Below, in pieces: positions 6,202 through 6,399 of a stretch of DNA of 6,399 bases (its first letter is position 1; each line of letters starts with the position of its first letter). Made by a program: the position numbers and the translations under genes. Below the pieces are notes generated by a model that saw only the letters and a list, made by a program, of their open reading frames with translations, had not been told where the DNA came from and made no database searches. This stretch comes from Hyphomicrobiales bacterium (GTDB taxonomy: Bacteria; Pseudomonadota; Alphaproteobacteria; Rhizobiales; Rhizobiaceae), in contig JAALLB010000104.1 of assembly GCA_011087745.1 (NCBI GenBank), positions 1-6,399 on the forward strand. The letters run 5' to 3'.

Positions 6202-6399
6202 ATGACTTTGGGGAAATTCAAGATTTCTCTTTTCATCCGGCAAAAATTAAATGACAATCGTTGCATGAATACACAGCAAACTCCCATTGGCCCAGTACAA
6301 AAAACTTCGCCAATAAAATTTTCTGACAAATTAGCAGAAGCTGCAGACGCTACTCGATTCACACATCTTTCGCCATCGTGTATCCGAGTTGGATTGCCC
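6202..6399 (+). CDS. Possible start of a divergent gene running off the right edge; product unknown
   Basis: A plus-strand frame is open from at least 6202 to the window end, with ATG codons at 6202 (66 codons to the edge) and at 6265 (45 codons). From 6265 it reads 'MNTQQTPIGPVQ', then 'FSDKLAEAADATRFTHLSP', which looks more like real protein than the cysteine- and phenylalanine-rich minus-strand frame across the same bases. I do not recognise the family. A weak purine stretch (AGAGAA) precedes 6202, and neither start has a good Shine-Dalgarno sequence. A minus-strand frame ending at 6165-6167 is also open to the edge and sits before the terminator, so it is the competing explanation. Confidence is low. 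Confidence 0.3.
   Translation, partial: MTLGKFKISLFIRQKLNDNRCMNTQQTPIGPVQKTSPIKFSDKLAEAADATRFTHLSPSCIRVGLP

Overview
The window is a pseudaminic acid (nonulosonic sugar) biosynthesis locus set beside the housekeeping gene greA. The GreA protein has the wording I associate with alphaproteobacteria (an MEKVPMT start, HGDLSENAEYHAAKE, YQIVGDQEADVK, SPIARALIGK). The DNA is AT-leaning for that class, so I infer a low-GC, perhaps marine, alphaproteobacterium. This rests on remembered family patterns and no search was run.

Layout from left to right. Bases 1-963 (minus) hold a polysaccharide-type glycosyltransferase-like gene that looks broken. An intact 227-codon reading frame ends at a TAA, yet the same frame continues past it for 87 codons of convincing family sequence (a QHG motif, then PD, then FG..WP) before a second stop near the window edge. 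Its start overlaps the stop of pseF (963-1661, minus). A 121-base divergent gap follows. Then come a fused pseG-pseH gene (start reassigned to 1783, ending 3294, plus) and pseC (3333-4544, plus). pseC converges on pseB (4541-5557, minus) with the two stop codons sharing a TTAA. pseB lies 16 bases downstream of greA (5574-6047, minus). The last 350 bases contain a likely greA promoter, an intrinsic terminator in the greA leader, and possibly the start of a divergent plus-strand gene running off the window.

How the genes work together. PseB converts UDP-GlcNAc to the 4-keto-6-deoxy-L-arabino sugar and PseC aminates it. The PseH-like GNAT domain would N-acetylate the new amine, and the PseG domain of the same polypeptide removes UDP. 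PseI (not in the window) would condense the product with phosphoenolpyruvate, and PseF activates pseudaminic acid as CMP-Pse. The disrupted gene coupled to pseF is a candidate for a downstream transfer or glycan-assembly step. Five of the six canonical activities are present in three separate transcription units, which is a scattered arrangement for one pathway.

The most notable points are the nonsense-interrupted glycosyltransferase-like gene, the PseG-PseH fusion, and the terminator just downstream of a putative greA promoter, which resembles the leader attenuation known for Escherichia coli greA (GraL). I see no wholly new system, CRISPR array, RNA gene or insertion sequence.
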